This document shows positions 1 to 9,058 of a DNA stretch of 64,000 bases, piece by piece. Source of the stretch: Pirellula staleyi DSM 6068 (GTDB lineage: Bacteria > Planctomycetota > Planctomycetia > Pirellulales > Pirellulaceae); assembly GCF_000025185.1 (NCBI RefSeq), contig NC_013720.1, positions 1,364,001 to 1,428,000 of the forward strand, given 5' to 3'. Under the pieces are notes generated by a model. The model searched no databases, had not been told where the DNA came from, and saw nothing but the letters and a program-made list of their open reading frames with translations. Every line of letters starts with the position of its first letter. Position 1 is the stretch's first letter. The position numbers were made by a program, and so were the translations under genes.

Positions 1-1517
1 GGCTCGGGTACACTTCCCGGTGGTCGAATGGGAAGCAGCTGAGGATCGCTCGTCAGATCAGCTCCCAGCACTTTCGTGGCGATGGTGAGCGATGTGGCCC
101 CCACAATCGTGGCGGCTGAACCAGCAGCGAGCGACAAAAATCCGCGGCGTCCGAGTGCCGTTTCGTGCGTCGGTGGATCGTTCTCCACTTTCAGCTGAAT
201 CAAGTTCCAGCGCTCGACAAACTTGATCGCTTCGGTCGGACAAACCCCAGCGCAGGTCTGGCACAGCGTGCAGTCGGTGGTTCGCGTGGTGAAGTCGGGC
301 TTGATCGCATCGAACGGACAAATTTGCACACACTTGTTGCAGTGGATACAGCTCGATTCGACCTTCCGCTCCGTAGCGCGAAACAGATTCGATACCGAGA
401 AGACCGCCCCACTCGGACAGACATACTTGCACCAAAACCGAGGCCGCAGAAAACCGAGCCCCAGCACGACAGCAAACATCGCCAGCGAAAGAAAATGCCC
501 CGCCGAAGGTGCCGGCACATTGTGCCAGCCGCGCGAGGCTGCAGTTTGCAGCGGCTCGAACAGGAACAGCATCCCGCGCGTGATGACCGGAATCGCCGCA
601 AAATAGCCACTCACCAAAACGCCGAACACCGAGCAGAGGAGCGTTCCCGCGAGCAGGTAGTACTTGATATGCACCCACCAACCATCCTCGGCGACTCGAA
701 AGCGCTTGACGCGCTTACCGATCCCCCAGTCGAACAGATCGATCAGGGTCCCGAGCGGGCAGAGATAGCCGCAGAAACCTCGCGGAACGAGGATCGCAAC
801 CACTAAGATTCCGATTGCCGAGACGAGCGACCAAACCCAAGTCCGACCGGCAATAGCGGTCGAGATCGCCACCAAAGGATCGATCACCAGCAGACTCTCG
901 GCATGCAGCAACTCTTTCGAAGCGAGCGAGTCGGCATAGTGCGACGGCCAGGCATCAGGGGCCGTTTCCGAAAGGGTCCAGGGTCCTCCGGGATCAAACT
1001 GCAGTTCCTCGAGTTTCTCCGCCGGAAAATCAGGTTCGGCAGCGAGCACGAGCGACTCGTTTTGCACCTCGCGCACTGTGACCGGACCTAGCAGCGCAAG
1101 CTTTCCCGTCGCGGGATCGGCGCTCGATACAAAGTACCGCTGCAAGGGCCGAATCCCGACGAGCGCGCCAGGCTGGGCGGTGATCGCGATCGTCTGGTCC
1201 TCGGCAGGAGCAGCGGGCGCAAGGCCGGGCCAAACCTGCGCCGGACGCGCCGAGTAGGGCCACGCAACGTAGAAGAAAAGGAACAGAAACAGCAGAAAGA
1301 AAACTGTTTGCACCACACGGCGCACCGGCGCGGAGAGCCAACTCGGACCGAGTCGCTTCAGCCACTGCCGCACCAGCCCCGGTTTGGCTGTCGCACGATC
1401 GGAAAACAGAGCCGCCGGCAGGATCTGCTTAGCGATGCGCACTAGCAGTGTGTCGGGCTTGAGCTCGGTCCCCTTCTTCGGTTTTCGCAAGAAGGGGAGA
1501 AACATATCGAGTCGCAT
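1..1517 (-). CDS. NapH/NosR-type polyferredoxin (partial, runs off the left edge)
   Basis: A membrane iron-sulfur electron-transfer protein, about 505 residues visible; the C-terminus is outside the window. Read from an ATG at 1517 it has a hydrophobic helix near residues 70-88, then further membrane helices with the two NapH-type motifs CGYLCPLG and CKYVCPSG. Two 4Fe-4S clusters follow: CIHCNKCVQICP and CTLCQTCAGVCP. After these comes LGRRGFLSLAAGS, a twin-arginine-like stretch at an unusual internal position. The family (NapH, NosR, RnfD-like ferredoxins) moves electrons from the membrane to extracytoplasmic flavin or quinone partners. The gene starts 6 bp beyond the end of the FMN-binding gene and lies in one operon with it and apbE, which fits a flavin-dependent electron chain. 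The terminal acceptor cannot be named. Confidence 0.85.
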   Translation of the reverse strand, partial: MRLDMFLPFLRKPKKGTELKPDTLLVRIAKQILPAALFSDRATAKPGLVRQWLKRLGPSWLSAPVRRVVQTVFFLLFLFLFFYVAWPYSARPAQVWPGLAPAAPAEDQTIAITAQPGALVGIRPLQRYFVSSADPATGKLALLGPVTVREVQNESLVLAAEPDFPAEKLEELQFDPGGPWTLSETAPDAWPSHYADSLASKELLHAESLLVIDPLVAISTAIAGRTWVWSLVSAIGILVVAILVPRGFCGYLCPLGTLIDLFDWGIGKRVKRFRVAEDGWWVHIKYYLLAGTLLCSVFGVLVSGYFAAIPVITRGMLFLFEPLQTAASRGWHNVPAPSAGHFLSLAMFAVVLGLGFLRPRFWCKYVCPSGAVFSVSNLFRATERKVESSCIHCNKCVQICPFDAIKPDFTTRTTDCTLCQTCAGVCPTEAIKFVERWNLIQLKVENDPPTHETALGRRGFLSLAAGSAATIVGATSLTIATKVLGADLTSDPQLLPIRPPGSVPE

Positions 1518-1523
1518 AGAATG

Positions 1524-2831
1524 CTACTTTCCACCGGCAGCGTTGCTGCCCGATGCGAGAGCCTTGGCCGTGGCGTTGATGATCGCCTGACTCGTAATCG
1601 TAGCATTGCTCGTGGCATCCACCCCCTTCACCCCTTGCCGTGCTTGGATCTTTTGGGGCGTGTCGGTCAGAGCGGAATAGAACTGCTTCTCGCGATGCTG
1701 AATCACCGAAAGGGCCGTGATCTTGCCACCTTTCACGGTCAGCGAAATGCGCACGGGACCTTCGTAGCCAATCGACTCTTCTTCGTACGTTCCATCGGCC
1801 ACTTTCGTCGCGTCGGCGAGATCGAACAACTTCACCGCCTCGATGCCGCGCTGGGCCCGCTCTTGGCTCCGCTTCAGCCGACCGTTAGGTGGGTTGGCTT
1901 GTTTGATCGCTAACACTTTTTGATACCACTCGAGCGATGCTTGCGGATTACCAGCCTGACGATAACCGTCGGCGACGTAGAGATAGGCTTCGTCGGCACC
2001 GCTACCAACATTAGCGGCAAACAGCTTCGTAAACTGCACCGCTTTGGCAATATCTCCCATGTCGGCCCAGAGCTTAATGTGGGCCGTCGAGATCGTCTTT
2101 TGCTTACTCATCAGTTCGACTGCCATCGCTTTATTTCCCAAATGGAAATAACACTCGGCAAGCTTGGCGATTAGCGAGGGAGGTCCATTCCGCTCGACTC
2201 CCGCTTGTCGCCACCAGTAAGCAGCACGGGCATAGTCTTGATGCAAGTTATGGTACATGCGCCCCAAATCAAGCATCGCGCGTGTCCGTTTGGCAGGATC
2301 ACTTTGATGCGTCAGCAGCAGGTGGTGCATCAGCTTCACCCCTTCTTGCCACTTATTAGGGTTGGGATTAATCACGTCCCAAACATACTGCCCTACATTT
2401 TTTTGATTGTTCCAGCCTCCCGGAGGCTTATCGGGCCAGCTCAGATCGAGCGATTCGGGCCAGTCGGTCGAGGCGTTATCAAACCAGTCGGGAGGCTGAC
2501 GACCAAGGTCGCTAATCATTTTTTCAACCTCCGCCTTCGTCCGGCGGACTACCATTCCCGCTGCTGGTTCGGCGGCAGCTTCCCGCTCGTTGATCACATA
2601 CCGTTTGCCATTGATGGTGACGGTGTGAATGGTGCTGAGGTCATAAGTTTTGGTGATCGTCTTTCCCGCTTGGGTCTCCTCGACTTTGATGGTCGAGCTA
2701 TCTTTGGAAAGAACTTTGGCCTCGAGCTTCTGGCCGTCGAGAAACACGATCTCGGCCGCGCTCAGCGGAATCGATAAAGCCAGGCATAGTGCCATGGTCA
2801 CGAGGGGCGTAAATGATTTTCTAGCAATCAT
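1524..2831 (-). CDS. Exported FMN-binding protein with TPR-like region
   Basis: A 435-residue protein. The ATG at 2831 is chosen because it gives a clean signal peptide (MIARKSFTPLVTMALCLALS) and overlaps the apbE stop as ATGA. Residues about 140-310 are helical and TPR-like (for example AKRTRAMLDLGRMYHNLHQD). The C-terminal domain (GYEGPVRISLTVKGGKITAL) is an FMN_bind domain ending in DATSNATITS, which matches the ApbE-dependent flavinylation motif in which FMN is attached to a threonine. It should therefore be an extracytoplasmic carrier of covalent FMN, modified by the neighbouring ApbE and exchanging electrons with the downstream polyferredoxin. The TPR-FMN_bind combination is less common than a bare FMN_bind domain. 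The partner enzyme is not visible. Confidence 0.8.
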   Translation of the reverse strand: MIARKSFTPLVTMALCLALSIPLSAAEIVFLDGQKLEAKVLSKDSSTIKVEETQAGKTITKTYDLSTIHTVTINGKRYVINEREAAAEPAAGMVVRRTKAEVEKMISDLGRQPPDWFDNASTDWPESLDLSWPDKPPGGWNNQKNVGQYVWDVINPNPNKWQEGVKLMHHLLLTHQSDPAKRTRAMLDLGRMYHNLHQDYARAAYWWRQAGVERNGPPSLIAKLAECYFHLGNKAMAVELMSKQKTISTAHIKLWADMGDIAKAVQFTKLFAANVGSGADEAYLYVADGYRQAGNPQASLEWYQKVLAIKQANPPNGRLKRSQERAQRGIEAVKLFDLADATKVADGTYEEESIGYEGPVRISLTVKGGKITALSVIQHREKQFYSALTDTPQKIQARQGVKGVDATSNATITSQAIINATAKALASGSNAAGGK

Positions 2832-3877
2832 GAGCGCACCTCGCTGATCAAAGGAAATCCGGGGGTGGCGAGCGTGGTGCCATCGCGCAGCGTGAAGTAG
2901 GCATCGATTCCGGGGCGACTGGCGAGGAGCTTCATGCTGCGGACGGGACCAAGCACAAAGCAGGCGGTTGACCACGCGTCGGCAAGCGTGCAATCGGGTG
3001 CTGCCACCGAGCAACTCGTTACGATTTGCGGCGAGCAACCGGTGTGAGGATCGAGCAGGTGATGATCGGTCGAGTGGGGAGAGAAGCGGGTGGCATAGTC
3101 CCCGGATGTCGAGAGGGATCGCCCCTGCAGTTCCACGAGCATCGGTGCCCCGCTCATCAGCGGATTAGCGATTCCAACTTGCCAATCTTGGGAGTCGGTT
3201 TTAGTGCCCAGCGGTCGAATTTCCCCGGCATCAATCAAGGCATGCTCAATTCCCCATTCTTTTAAGGTCTCGAATGCCTGGTCAGTTGCATAGCCTTGAG
3301 CAATTCCATTGAAAGTTATTTGCATCCCAGGATCTTGAAACGTAATGCAGTCGCTTTGAATATTGATTTTGCGGTAATCAACAAGTTGGCGAGCCGTTTG
3401 AAGATCGCTCGGACCTGTAGTTTGAAGATGGTGTTTGGCAGCGTAGTAGTTCCAGAGTGGCTGAACGCTGATATCAAACGCCCCTTGGGTGGTTGAAGAG
3501 ACGGCGTGAGATTGCTGGAGAATGTCGACCAGCATCGCCGAGGGGGTATCGAGCTTCCCCACTCGGTTGAGCCGCGAAATTTCGCTATCGGGGCGATAGA
3601 TGCTCAGCGACTGCTCGACACGCTCGATGGTGGCAAAAGCTGCGTCGATCGCGGCTGTGGCGTACTGCGAATCGTCGTGAATCACGCCGATGGCGACTTT
3701 GGAGCCGAGTGCGTGGGAGGTTTTGCGGTGGAGTCGCGAGTGGTTGGCATGCGGCTCGCGTGGCTGTCCACTGAGTGACCAAGTTGCCAGAGACGAGGTT
3801 GCCAGCGAACTGGCTATGACGGCGCCGAGCCCGATCGATCCGAGCAGGAGCTTGCGCCGTGAAAGTGTGGGTTGCAT
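2828..3877 (-). CDS. apbE: FAD:protein FMN transferase (ApbE family)
   Basis: A 349-residue protein that transfers FMN from FAD to a threonine of target proteins outside the cytoplasm. The start at 3877 gives MQPTLSRRKLLLGSIGLGAV, a twin-arginine-type signal, with GAGG at suitable spacing upstream; the open frame extends to 4279, but that extension looks non-coding. Typical ApbE blocks are present: FATIERVEQSLSIYRPDSEISRLNR, GAFDISVQPLW, ITFNGIAQGYATD, HALIDAGEIRPLG, and a late DHHLLDPHTG followed by CTLADAWSTACFVLG. The order and length fit a complete enzyme. It is translationally coupled (ATGA) to the FMN-binding gene, its likely substrate. Confidence 0.9.
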   Translation of the reverse strand: MQPTLSRRKLLLGSIGLGAVIASSLATSSLATWSLSGQPREPHANHSRLHRKTSHALGSKVAIGVIHDDSQYATAAIDAAFATIERVEQSLSIYRPDSEISRLNRVGKLDTPSAMLVDILQQSHAVSSTTQGAFDISVQPLWNYYAAKHHLQTTGPSDLQTARQLVDYRKINIQSDCITFQDPGMQITFNGIAQGYATDQAFETLKEWGIEHALIDAGEIRPLGTKTDSQDWQVGIANPLMSGAPMLVELQGRSLSTSGDYATRFSPHSTDHHLLDPHTGCSPQIVTSCSVAAPDCTLADAWSTACFVLGPVRSMKLLASRPGIDAYFTLRDGTTLATPGFPLISEVRS

Positions 3878-4469
3878 CAGCCGCCTCGAAGGAGTGTTGC
3901 TCGCGAGTGAATTTGCCCCTGGTGAATCGCCAGGCGCGAGCTTGGGTGATGGGGCGAATTCTAGCGAGCGGGAGTCGCGCGCTGCAACGAAAAAACCAGC
4001 GGCTGAGAAATCGATGCACCAGAAAAACGACTTTAGTAGTTCTACTTTAGTAGTCGTAGTGGTTCGTTGAGACTCTGTCTCACTGATGCCGCGTTGTGGG
4101 AGCCTCGACAGCAGTCGCTTGCACCGGCGATTAGCGACCGCTCGATCCCGGCCATGATCGAAAAAAGGGCGGAAGTTTTCCTGGCTCTGCCTGAGGGGGT
4201 TAAGAGCCCAGGAAATGCGGTGCGGCTGGTGCGGTAACACTTGGGGTGTGCTGACCGTTTGTGGCAGTGAGCGAGACATGGTTTACGGTTAATGGCGTGG
4301 ATGTGGACCCTCTGGGGGCAAAGGTAGTTAGGGTGTGGGTGCAGTATGCGGTAGATGCGGGTAGTCGTATCGCCTGAAAAGGCGCTATCTATCCCACAAA
4401 GGGATGGTTTAGTTGCTTGACGGTGTTCGAACCGCTGATTATTCTCCCCCCCTGCACCACTCTGTACTT

Positions 4470-6767
4470 ATGGGGGATATTGCCGTGCCTCCCGCGCCGT
4501 CCAGGATTACGATTCGACAGCTGATTTCCGCCATGGAATCTGGGTCCCCTCTTGCGCCGCATGCTGTGCTGGGGGTGACTGAAGGTGAGACCTTGCCGGC
4601 GGTGATAGAGCAGGCGTATCGGCTGCGTGTGAGTGAGCTGGCGGGTGTGCGAAGCGAGCTTGGTGAGTCGCGTGTAGGCAAAGTGATGCGCGCGATTTCA
4701 GCCGCTAAGGTTCAGCTCACTTCGGCGCCTGGCTCAGCAGCCGCGGCGGTCGGTTTGCCAGTCAGGGGGGCGGCTCCAAGTGCTGCGCCGCTGCCAGAAC
4801 GCTCGTTTGCGTTGGGAGCTCCGCAAGGTCCTTCTCCACTGGGTAAGCCTGCTCTCTCCTCGGCTGTATCCTCGTCGCCGGAACACTCGTCGCCACTCGA
4901 TACGCTGCGGTTCAGTCCGTTGATGCTGGCGTTTGGGGGTGGTGCTGCGGTCGGTGTCGTCGTGCTGCTGCTGGTTGTGGTGGTGTGGTCGCTGAGTGGT
5001 TCGAAATCGCGCACGCCTGTAGCTGATGCAAACGCTGCGAGTAGCTTGCCGAGCCCCCTGTTTCCCAGTGTTCCGAGTTTGCCTCCTCCTCCGCCGCCCG
5101 TAGTCCCAGAGTTGCCCGTAGTCCCAGAGTTGCCCGTAGTCCCAGAGTTGCCCGTAGTCCCAGAGTTGCCTGTAGTCCCAGAGTTGCCTGTAGTCCCAGA
5201 GTTGAGTCAGCCGCCACCTCCGCAGCCAGCAGTGCCGGATGTGAGTGTGCCGGATGTAAGCACGCCACCACCTTCCGCTTCTTCGCCTGCGGTGAAATTG
5301 CCTCCCCCCCGACCAGCGTTCGGCTTTGGGGGTGGAGGTAGTCTCCCTTCCGACAGCGGCGCGGATGATACGGCAGGCGGTTTCTTTCCGTCGAGCCGTC
5401 CCGCTGGCTCAGAGCCAAAATCCGTTCCGAGTGCTGCCTCGCCCGGCAGCTTTTCGGGGGCTCCCTTTGGTGGTCAGCCTGCGACTCCTGTCGCAGGATC
5501 GTCCCGTCCCGCACTACCAGCCACCTCGAACGGTCCACCCGAGCGTTCGCTCTCCGATTTACTACCGGGTGGAAAGAGTAGTGAGTCAGGAACAGGAACA
5601 TCGAGCGCGAAGTCTCCCGCTGCTGTCGATTACAGCCCCACGCTGCAGTTGCCTCCGACAGGGAAGTCCGAACCGGTTCAACTCTTGGCCGGTGACTTTG
5701 CGAAGAGTGATTTAACGATCGATGGCTCGGCCGCCGAGTTAGATGGCAACTTGGTGTTTGCGATATCGAAGATCGCTGGCTCAGCGCCGCCGAGTTGGCG
5801 CATCGAAACCGTTCCTGGAGCTCCGCCCGTTGCAGCCAGCGGGGCTGATCGAGCCAAAGCAGCAGCGCCGTCGGTTTTCGCGCGGCCCGAATCGACAGGA
5901 CCGACGACCGTAGCGATATGCACGCTCGAATCGCGAGGCATTACGTTTCAGTGGGAGCCCCAAGTGGCGGCAACCACCGCTGGGCAACTCACGAACTGTT
6001 TGATCTATGTCACGACCGATCAGAAGTCGACGGTCTACTCGCTCCGGTCATACATCAATGCGTCGCGTGTTCCGCTCGACCTGTCGAAGTCGCCGCAGCG
6101 GATCGTAGTCCCTCTCGAGCATCTTCCGAAATCAGAACGGATCCGGCTCGAAGTGAGGCCGAAATCAGGTTTCGTCTCCACGCTGGAGATCGAGCCACCG
6201 GAAGGGAAAGTGGGAGTGAATCGTCGTCTGCGGATCGTTCCCAAGGCGGAGTACAACGTCGAGTTTCAGTTTGATTTGAGTTTACTTTCGGGCGAATTGA
6301 ATTTGTTTCATCGTCCATTCTTCTCGCTCGGCAATTCGCAGCGACAAGAGTTCACCACTGAGAAGCTCGAGAGCCTGGTCGCATCGACAAGTCTGAAGAT
6401 TCGTCGCGATATCGACCGCCACGATGAGCTGAAGCGAAGGTTGGGAGCGATTGGCGACGAGATCTCGCAGGCCAACTCGGCACGTGTCACGACGGCGCAG
6501 CGCAATGCGGTGCTGTCGCGTTTATTGCAAGAGCGCAAGTCTTCGATCAGCGGGATCGAGCGTCTCAGCCGATCGATTCCCACCACCCAAGAGGCGCTCG
6601 AGGCACTCGAGAACTACGCCAAGCTGGCCGAGCGACTTCACCTTGTGACGGAGGTGGAGGTGCGCATCACTGCCCTTGGGGAACATGGCGAGATTCCACT
6701 TTGGCTCGGCACGATGCCGGTAACGGTCGCACCCGAAGCGAGTGCCCCACGGAGGTCGGCATCGTAG
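4470..6767 (+). CDS. Proline-rich single-pass membrane protein, unknown function
   Basis: About 765 residues; not recognised as a named family. The ATG at 4470 (MGDIAVPPAPSRIT) is preferred to an upstream in-frame TTG at 4413. The N-terminal 80 residues look folded (TLPAVIEQAYRLRVSELAG). A strong membrane helix (LMLAFGGGAAVGVVVLLLVV) lies near residue 160, followed by a long Pro/Val/Ser-rich linker with six PVVPEL units. The last 300 residues are folded and end with a helical region (DRHDELKRRLGAIGDEISQA). The small N-terminal domain, one helix, proline linker and distal domain resemble the GAP1-like gene downstream (9059). It is the first gene of the plus-strand run, 6 bp before the lipoprotein gene, so it is probably part of the same system. 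Confidence 0.7.
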   Translation: MGDIAVPPAPSRITIRQLISAMESGSPLAPHAVLGVTEGETLPAVIEQAYRLRVSELAGVRSELGESRVGKVMRAISAAKVQLTSAPGSAAAAVGLPVRGAAPSAAPLPERSFALGAPQGPSPLGKPALSSAVSSSPEHSSPLDTLRFSPLMLAFGGGAAVGVVVLLLVVVVWSLSGSKSRTPVADANAASSLPSPLFPSVPSLPPPPPPVVPELPVVPELPVVPELPVVPELPVVPELPVVPELSQPPPPQPAVPDVSVPDVSTPPPSASSPAVKLPPPRPAFGFGGGGSLPSDSGADDTAGGFFPSSRPAGSEPKSVPSAASPGSFSGAPFGGQPATPVAGSSRPALPATSNGPPERSLSDLLPGGKSSESGTGTSSAKSPAAVDYSPTLQLPPTGKSEPVQLLAGDFAKSDLTIDGSAAELDGNLVFAISKIAGSAPPSWRIETVPGAPPVAASGADRAKAAAPSVFARPESTGPTTVAICTLESRGITFQWEPQVAATTAGQLTNCLIYVTTDQKSTVYSLRSYINASRVPLDLSKSPQRIVVPLEHLPKSERIRLEVRPKSGFVSTLEIEPPEGKVGVNRRLRIVPKAEYNVEFQFDLSLLSGELNLFHRPFFSLGNSQRQEFTTEKLESLVASTSLKIRRDIDRHDELKRRLGAIGDEISQANSARVTTAQRNAVLSRLLQERKSSISGIERLSRSIPTTQEALEALENYAKLAERLHLVTEVEVRITALGEHGEIPLWLGTMPVTVAPEASAPRRSAS
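5097..5204 (+). repeat. 18-bp coding tandem repeat, six copies
   Basis: Six consecutive copies of an 18-bp unit (cccgtagtcccagagttg), nearly identical apart from a ccc/cct change in the last two copies. In frame they encode PVVPEL repeats in the proline-rich linker. The near-identity at DNA level suggests recent expansion or slippage. Confidence 0.95.
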
Positions 6768-6773
6768 CGCGGG

Positions 6774-7505
6774 ATGAAACGAAATCAGGCGATATCCATG
6801 AGCACTTCAACCTTGAGAACATCGCAAGCCCCCAGGAAGCAGCAAGTGTCGGAACCACGAAAGATTTTGCTAAGGCCGCGTGCTCTGGCGCTGCTGATGA
6901 TGCTTGGAAGCCTGGCGCTGGGAGGCTGTTTCTCCCCGCCTCCGCCAAGCGAGCCGCCGCCGGCTGTCGAGAGCGAGTCCACCGATAGCCCAGCGCCAGC
7001 AAAAGCAGCGGAAGCCGCAACGGATCCAGCTGCTGAAGAGGCTCCGCCAAAGCCTGACAGCGAAACCGCTCCGCCTCCAGCGAGTGCGGGTGCAGAGGAT
7101 CCCGGCGCTGGTCAGCCGCCAGCGGCCAGCGGTGCTTCGAAAAACGACAAGTCGGGTCCCCAGGATCGCCCGAGTGGGATGGGACGCTCGCAAGCTGCTG
7201 CTGGAGATTTCGCGAGTTCGGCAGCTAAGGAGGCTGATAGCAAGCTGAGCCTAGCGGAAAGCGCGCGCTTAGCCGCGCAAATGCGCGCGAAAGCGCGTGA
7301 GCTGCAAGCCACCAATCCCGGCCAGGCGTTCGAGGCGGCACTGCGTGGCTGGCAGCTGACCTCGCGTTTTCCGGACGACCCGGCATGTGCTGCCATGCAT
7401 GGCGAGTTTGGTCGCATGCTCGACCTCCTGGGGACTCAAGCCAACAGCGGCCTAGGTGGTAGCACTCCCCCCTTACGAGCAAACGCCGAAACAATCATCG
7501 AATAG
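6774..7505 (+). CDS. Predicted lipoprotein, unknown function
   Basis: A 243-residue protein with a lipobox (LMMLGSLALGGC) at about residues 41-52, after an unusually long basic N-terminal stretch; a downstream start may be used. The mature part begins with a Pro/Ala/Glu-rich linker, then a helical region (SLAESARLAAQMRAKARELQ, FEAALRGWQLTSRFPDDP). It follows the preceding gene by 6 bp, so it is co-transcribed. Localisation to a membrane face matches the other membrane components of the cluster. No catalytic motif is seen. Confidence 0.7.
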   Translation: MKRNQAISMSTSTLRTSQAPRKQQVSEPRKILLRPRALALLMMLGSLALGGCFSPPPPSEPPPAVESESTDSPAPAKAAEAATDPAAEEAPPKPDSETAPPPASAGAEDPGAGQPPAASGASKNDKSGPQDRPSGMGRSQAAAGDFASSAAKEADSKLSLAESARLAAQMRAKARELQATNPGQAFEAALRGWQLTSRFPDDPACAAMHGEFGRMLDLLGTQANSGLGGSTPPLRANAETIIE

Positions 7506-7709
7506 CCATCATTATATGATTAGTAGTAAGTATCGATTTGAGATGCGTGAAGCAATGTTTGTGACTAATACCTAAATAAAAAATAACAATAGATTGAAGC
7601 TGCGGAGTGCATTGAGATCAAACTTATATCGCGTTCCTACGATACTCCCCACCGAATCTTCTGCCTGCACTAGCCCACCACCAACTTCCTGCAATAGCGA
7701 CCCACCGTG
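7506..7709 (+). other. AT-rich gap inside the GTPase cluster
   Basis: About 200 bp, clearly more AT-rich than its surroundings (for example acctaaataaaaaataac), with no open frame. It could hold a promoter for the GTPase and GAP1 genes; no consensus is strong enough to call. Confidence 0.3.
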
Positions 7710-9002
7710 ATGTCGACGAAAGCCCCGCGCCAAGATCTACCGCGCAGCGATGACGTGAAAATTCGATTGCGTATCACCTGTCCGCATTGCTGGTCGAACT
7801 TTGCGACCGAAGATGTGCACTGGCTCACCGAGCACGAACTGCTGCGCGGCGATCCGATGCTTGGGCCCGATGCTCAGCAACGATTCTTGCCGACACGTTT
7901 CGACGTCGCCGGAAATGCCATCGATTCGAGCGGCATGACCTGCCAGAGCCTTGCCTGTCCTAAGTGCCATCTCACTTTGCCTCGCGTAATGATTGATATG
8001 GCCCCGGTATTTGTTTCGATCCTGGGAATTCCCTCGTGCGGCAAGTCCTATTTCTTGTCGTCGATGACGTGGCAGATGCGGCGCACTCTGCCACACTACT
8101 TTGCCATCGACTTTAGCGACGCCGATCCCGCCTCGAACGAAATCCTGAATCAGTACGAGCGACAGCAGTTTTTAAACGCTGATTCGCGTGCGATTGTGAA
8201 GCTCGACAAAACCGAAGAGCAAGGATACTGGTACGACGCGGTGCGTTATGGCGATCAGATCGTCAACTATCCGCGTCCTTTTCTCTTCGGGCTGCGACCT
8301 TTGTTTGGGCATCCCAGTTTTGAGAATCGGAGCGATGTCTCGCGCGTTCTCTGCATGTACGACAACGCGGGCGAGTCGTTTCAGCCCGGCAAAGATACAT
8401 CGGCCAACCCCGTCACGCGTCACTTGGCCCGTTCTCAAGCGATGCTGTTTCTATTTGATCCCACGCAAGACCATCGATTTCGCGCAGCGTGTGTCGGTCG
8501 CTCATCCGACCCGCAAATGACCTCCACGCGGGCTCAAGTCTATCGCCAAGATACCGTGCTTCACGAAGCAGCATCACGCGTGCGCAAATACACAGGACTT
8601 AAACACGACGAGCGTCATAATCGACCTTTAATTGTGGTTGTCACGAAATACGATGCTTGGGAACCGCTTCTCCCTGGTTTGTTAGATACACCTCCCTTCT
8701 TGCCGCAAAAGAGTGGTGCGGCTCATGCACTCGATTGGGAGCGTGTACGTGAGACCTCGGCGAAGCTTCGTCACCTCCTTTGGCAGCACTCGCCCGAATT
8801 GGTATCTGGGGCTGAAGCGTTTGCTCAAGAGGTGGTCTATGTGCCCGTCAGTGCCACCGGCTGTGCTCCGGTCACCAATGAGCAAGGAGCAATCGAGGGG
8901 ATGCGCACCGGAGATATCCAGCCGAAGTGGGTCGAGGTGCCGATGCTGGTGGTCCTCGCGCGATGGTCGAAAGGTCTGATTCCTTATAATCGTCGGACTT
9001 AG
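7710..9002 (+). CDS. Zinc-ribbon GTPase (double-GTPase-2-like)
   Basis: A 430-residue P-loop GTPase. The N-terminus carries a zinc-ribbon-like pair, CPHC (about residue 24) and CPKC (about residue 84). G1/Walker A is GIPSCGKS (about 107-114), the G3-like element is DNAGE (about 217) and the G4-like element is TKYD (about 311), preceded by hydrophobic strands as in the TRAFAC class. By eye this matches the double-GTPase-2 type found next to GAP1 proteins in predicted NTP-dependent conflict systems; the GAP1-like gene indeed follows 56 bp downstream. The start is the ATG at 7710; a GTG at 7707 directly precedes it. Its role in the cell is not established. Confidence 0.75.
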   Translation: MSTKAPRQDLPRSDDVKIRLRITCPHCWSNFATEDVHWLTEHELLRGDPMLGPDAQQRFLPTRFDVAGNAIDSSGMTCQSLACPKCHLTLPRVMIDMAPVFVSILGIPSCGKSYFLSSMTWQMRRTLPHYFAIDFSDADPASNEILNQYERQQFLNADSRAIVKLDKTEEQGYWYDAVRYGDQIVNYPRPFLFGLRPLFGHPSFENRSDVSRVLCMYDNAGESFQPGKDTSANPVTRHLARSQAMLFLFDPTQDHRFRAACVGRSSDPQMTSTRAQVYRQDTVLHEAASRVRKYTGLKHDERHNRPLIVVVTKYDAWEPLLPGLLDTPPFLPQKSGAAHALDWERVRETSAKLRHLLWQHSPELVSGAEAFAQEVVYVPVSATGCAPVTNEQGAIEGMRTGDIQPKWVEVPMLVVLARWSKGLIPYNRRT

Positions 9003-9058
9003 AAGGCGCTACTCACTGACGGTTGTACTTCATTGAATGTTCGGGAGAGGCTTGTTGT

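Noticed and set aside
3878-4279. 134-residue extension of ApbE
   Set aside because: The upstream sequence lacks family similarity, while the ATG at 3877 gives a twin-arginine signal and a ribosome site.
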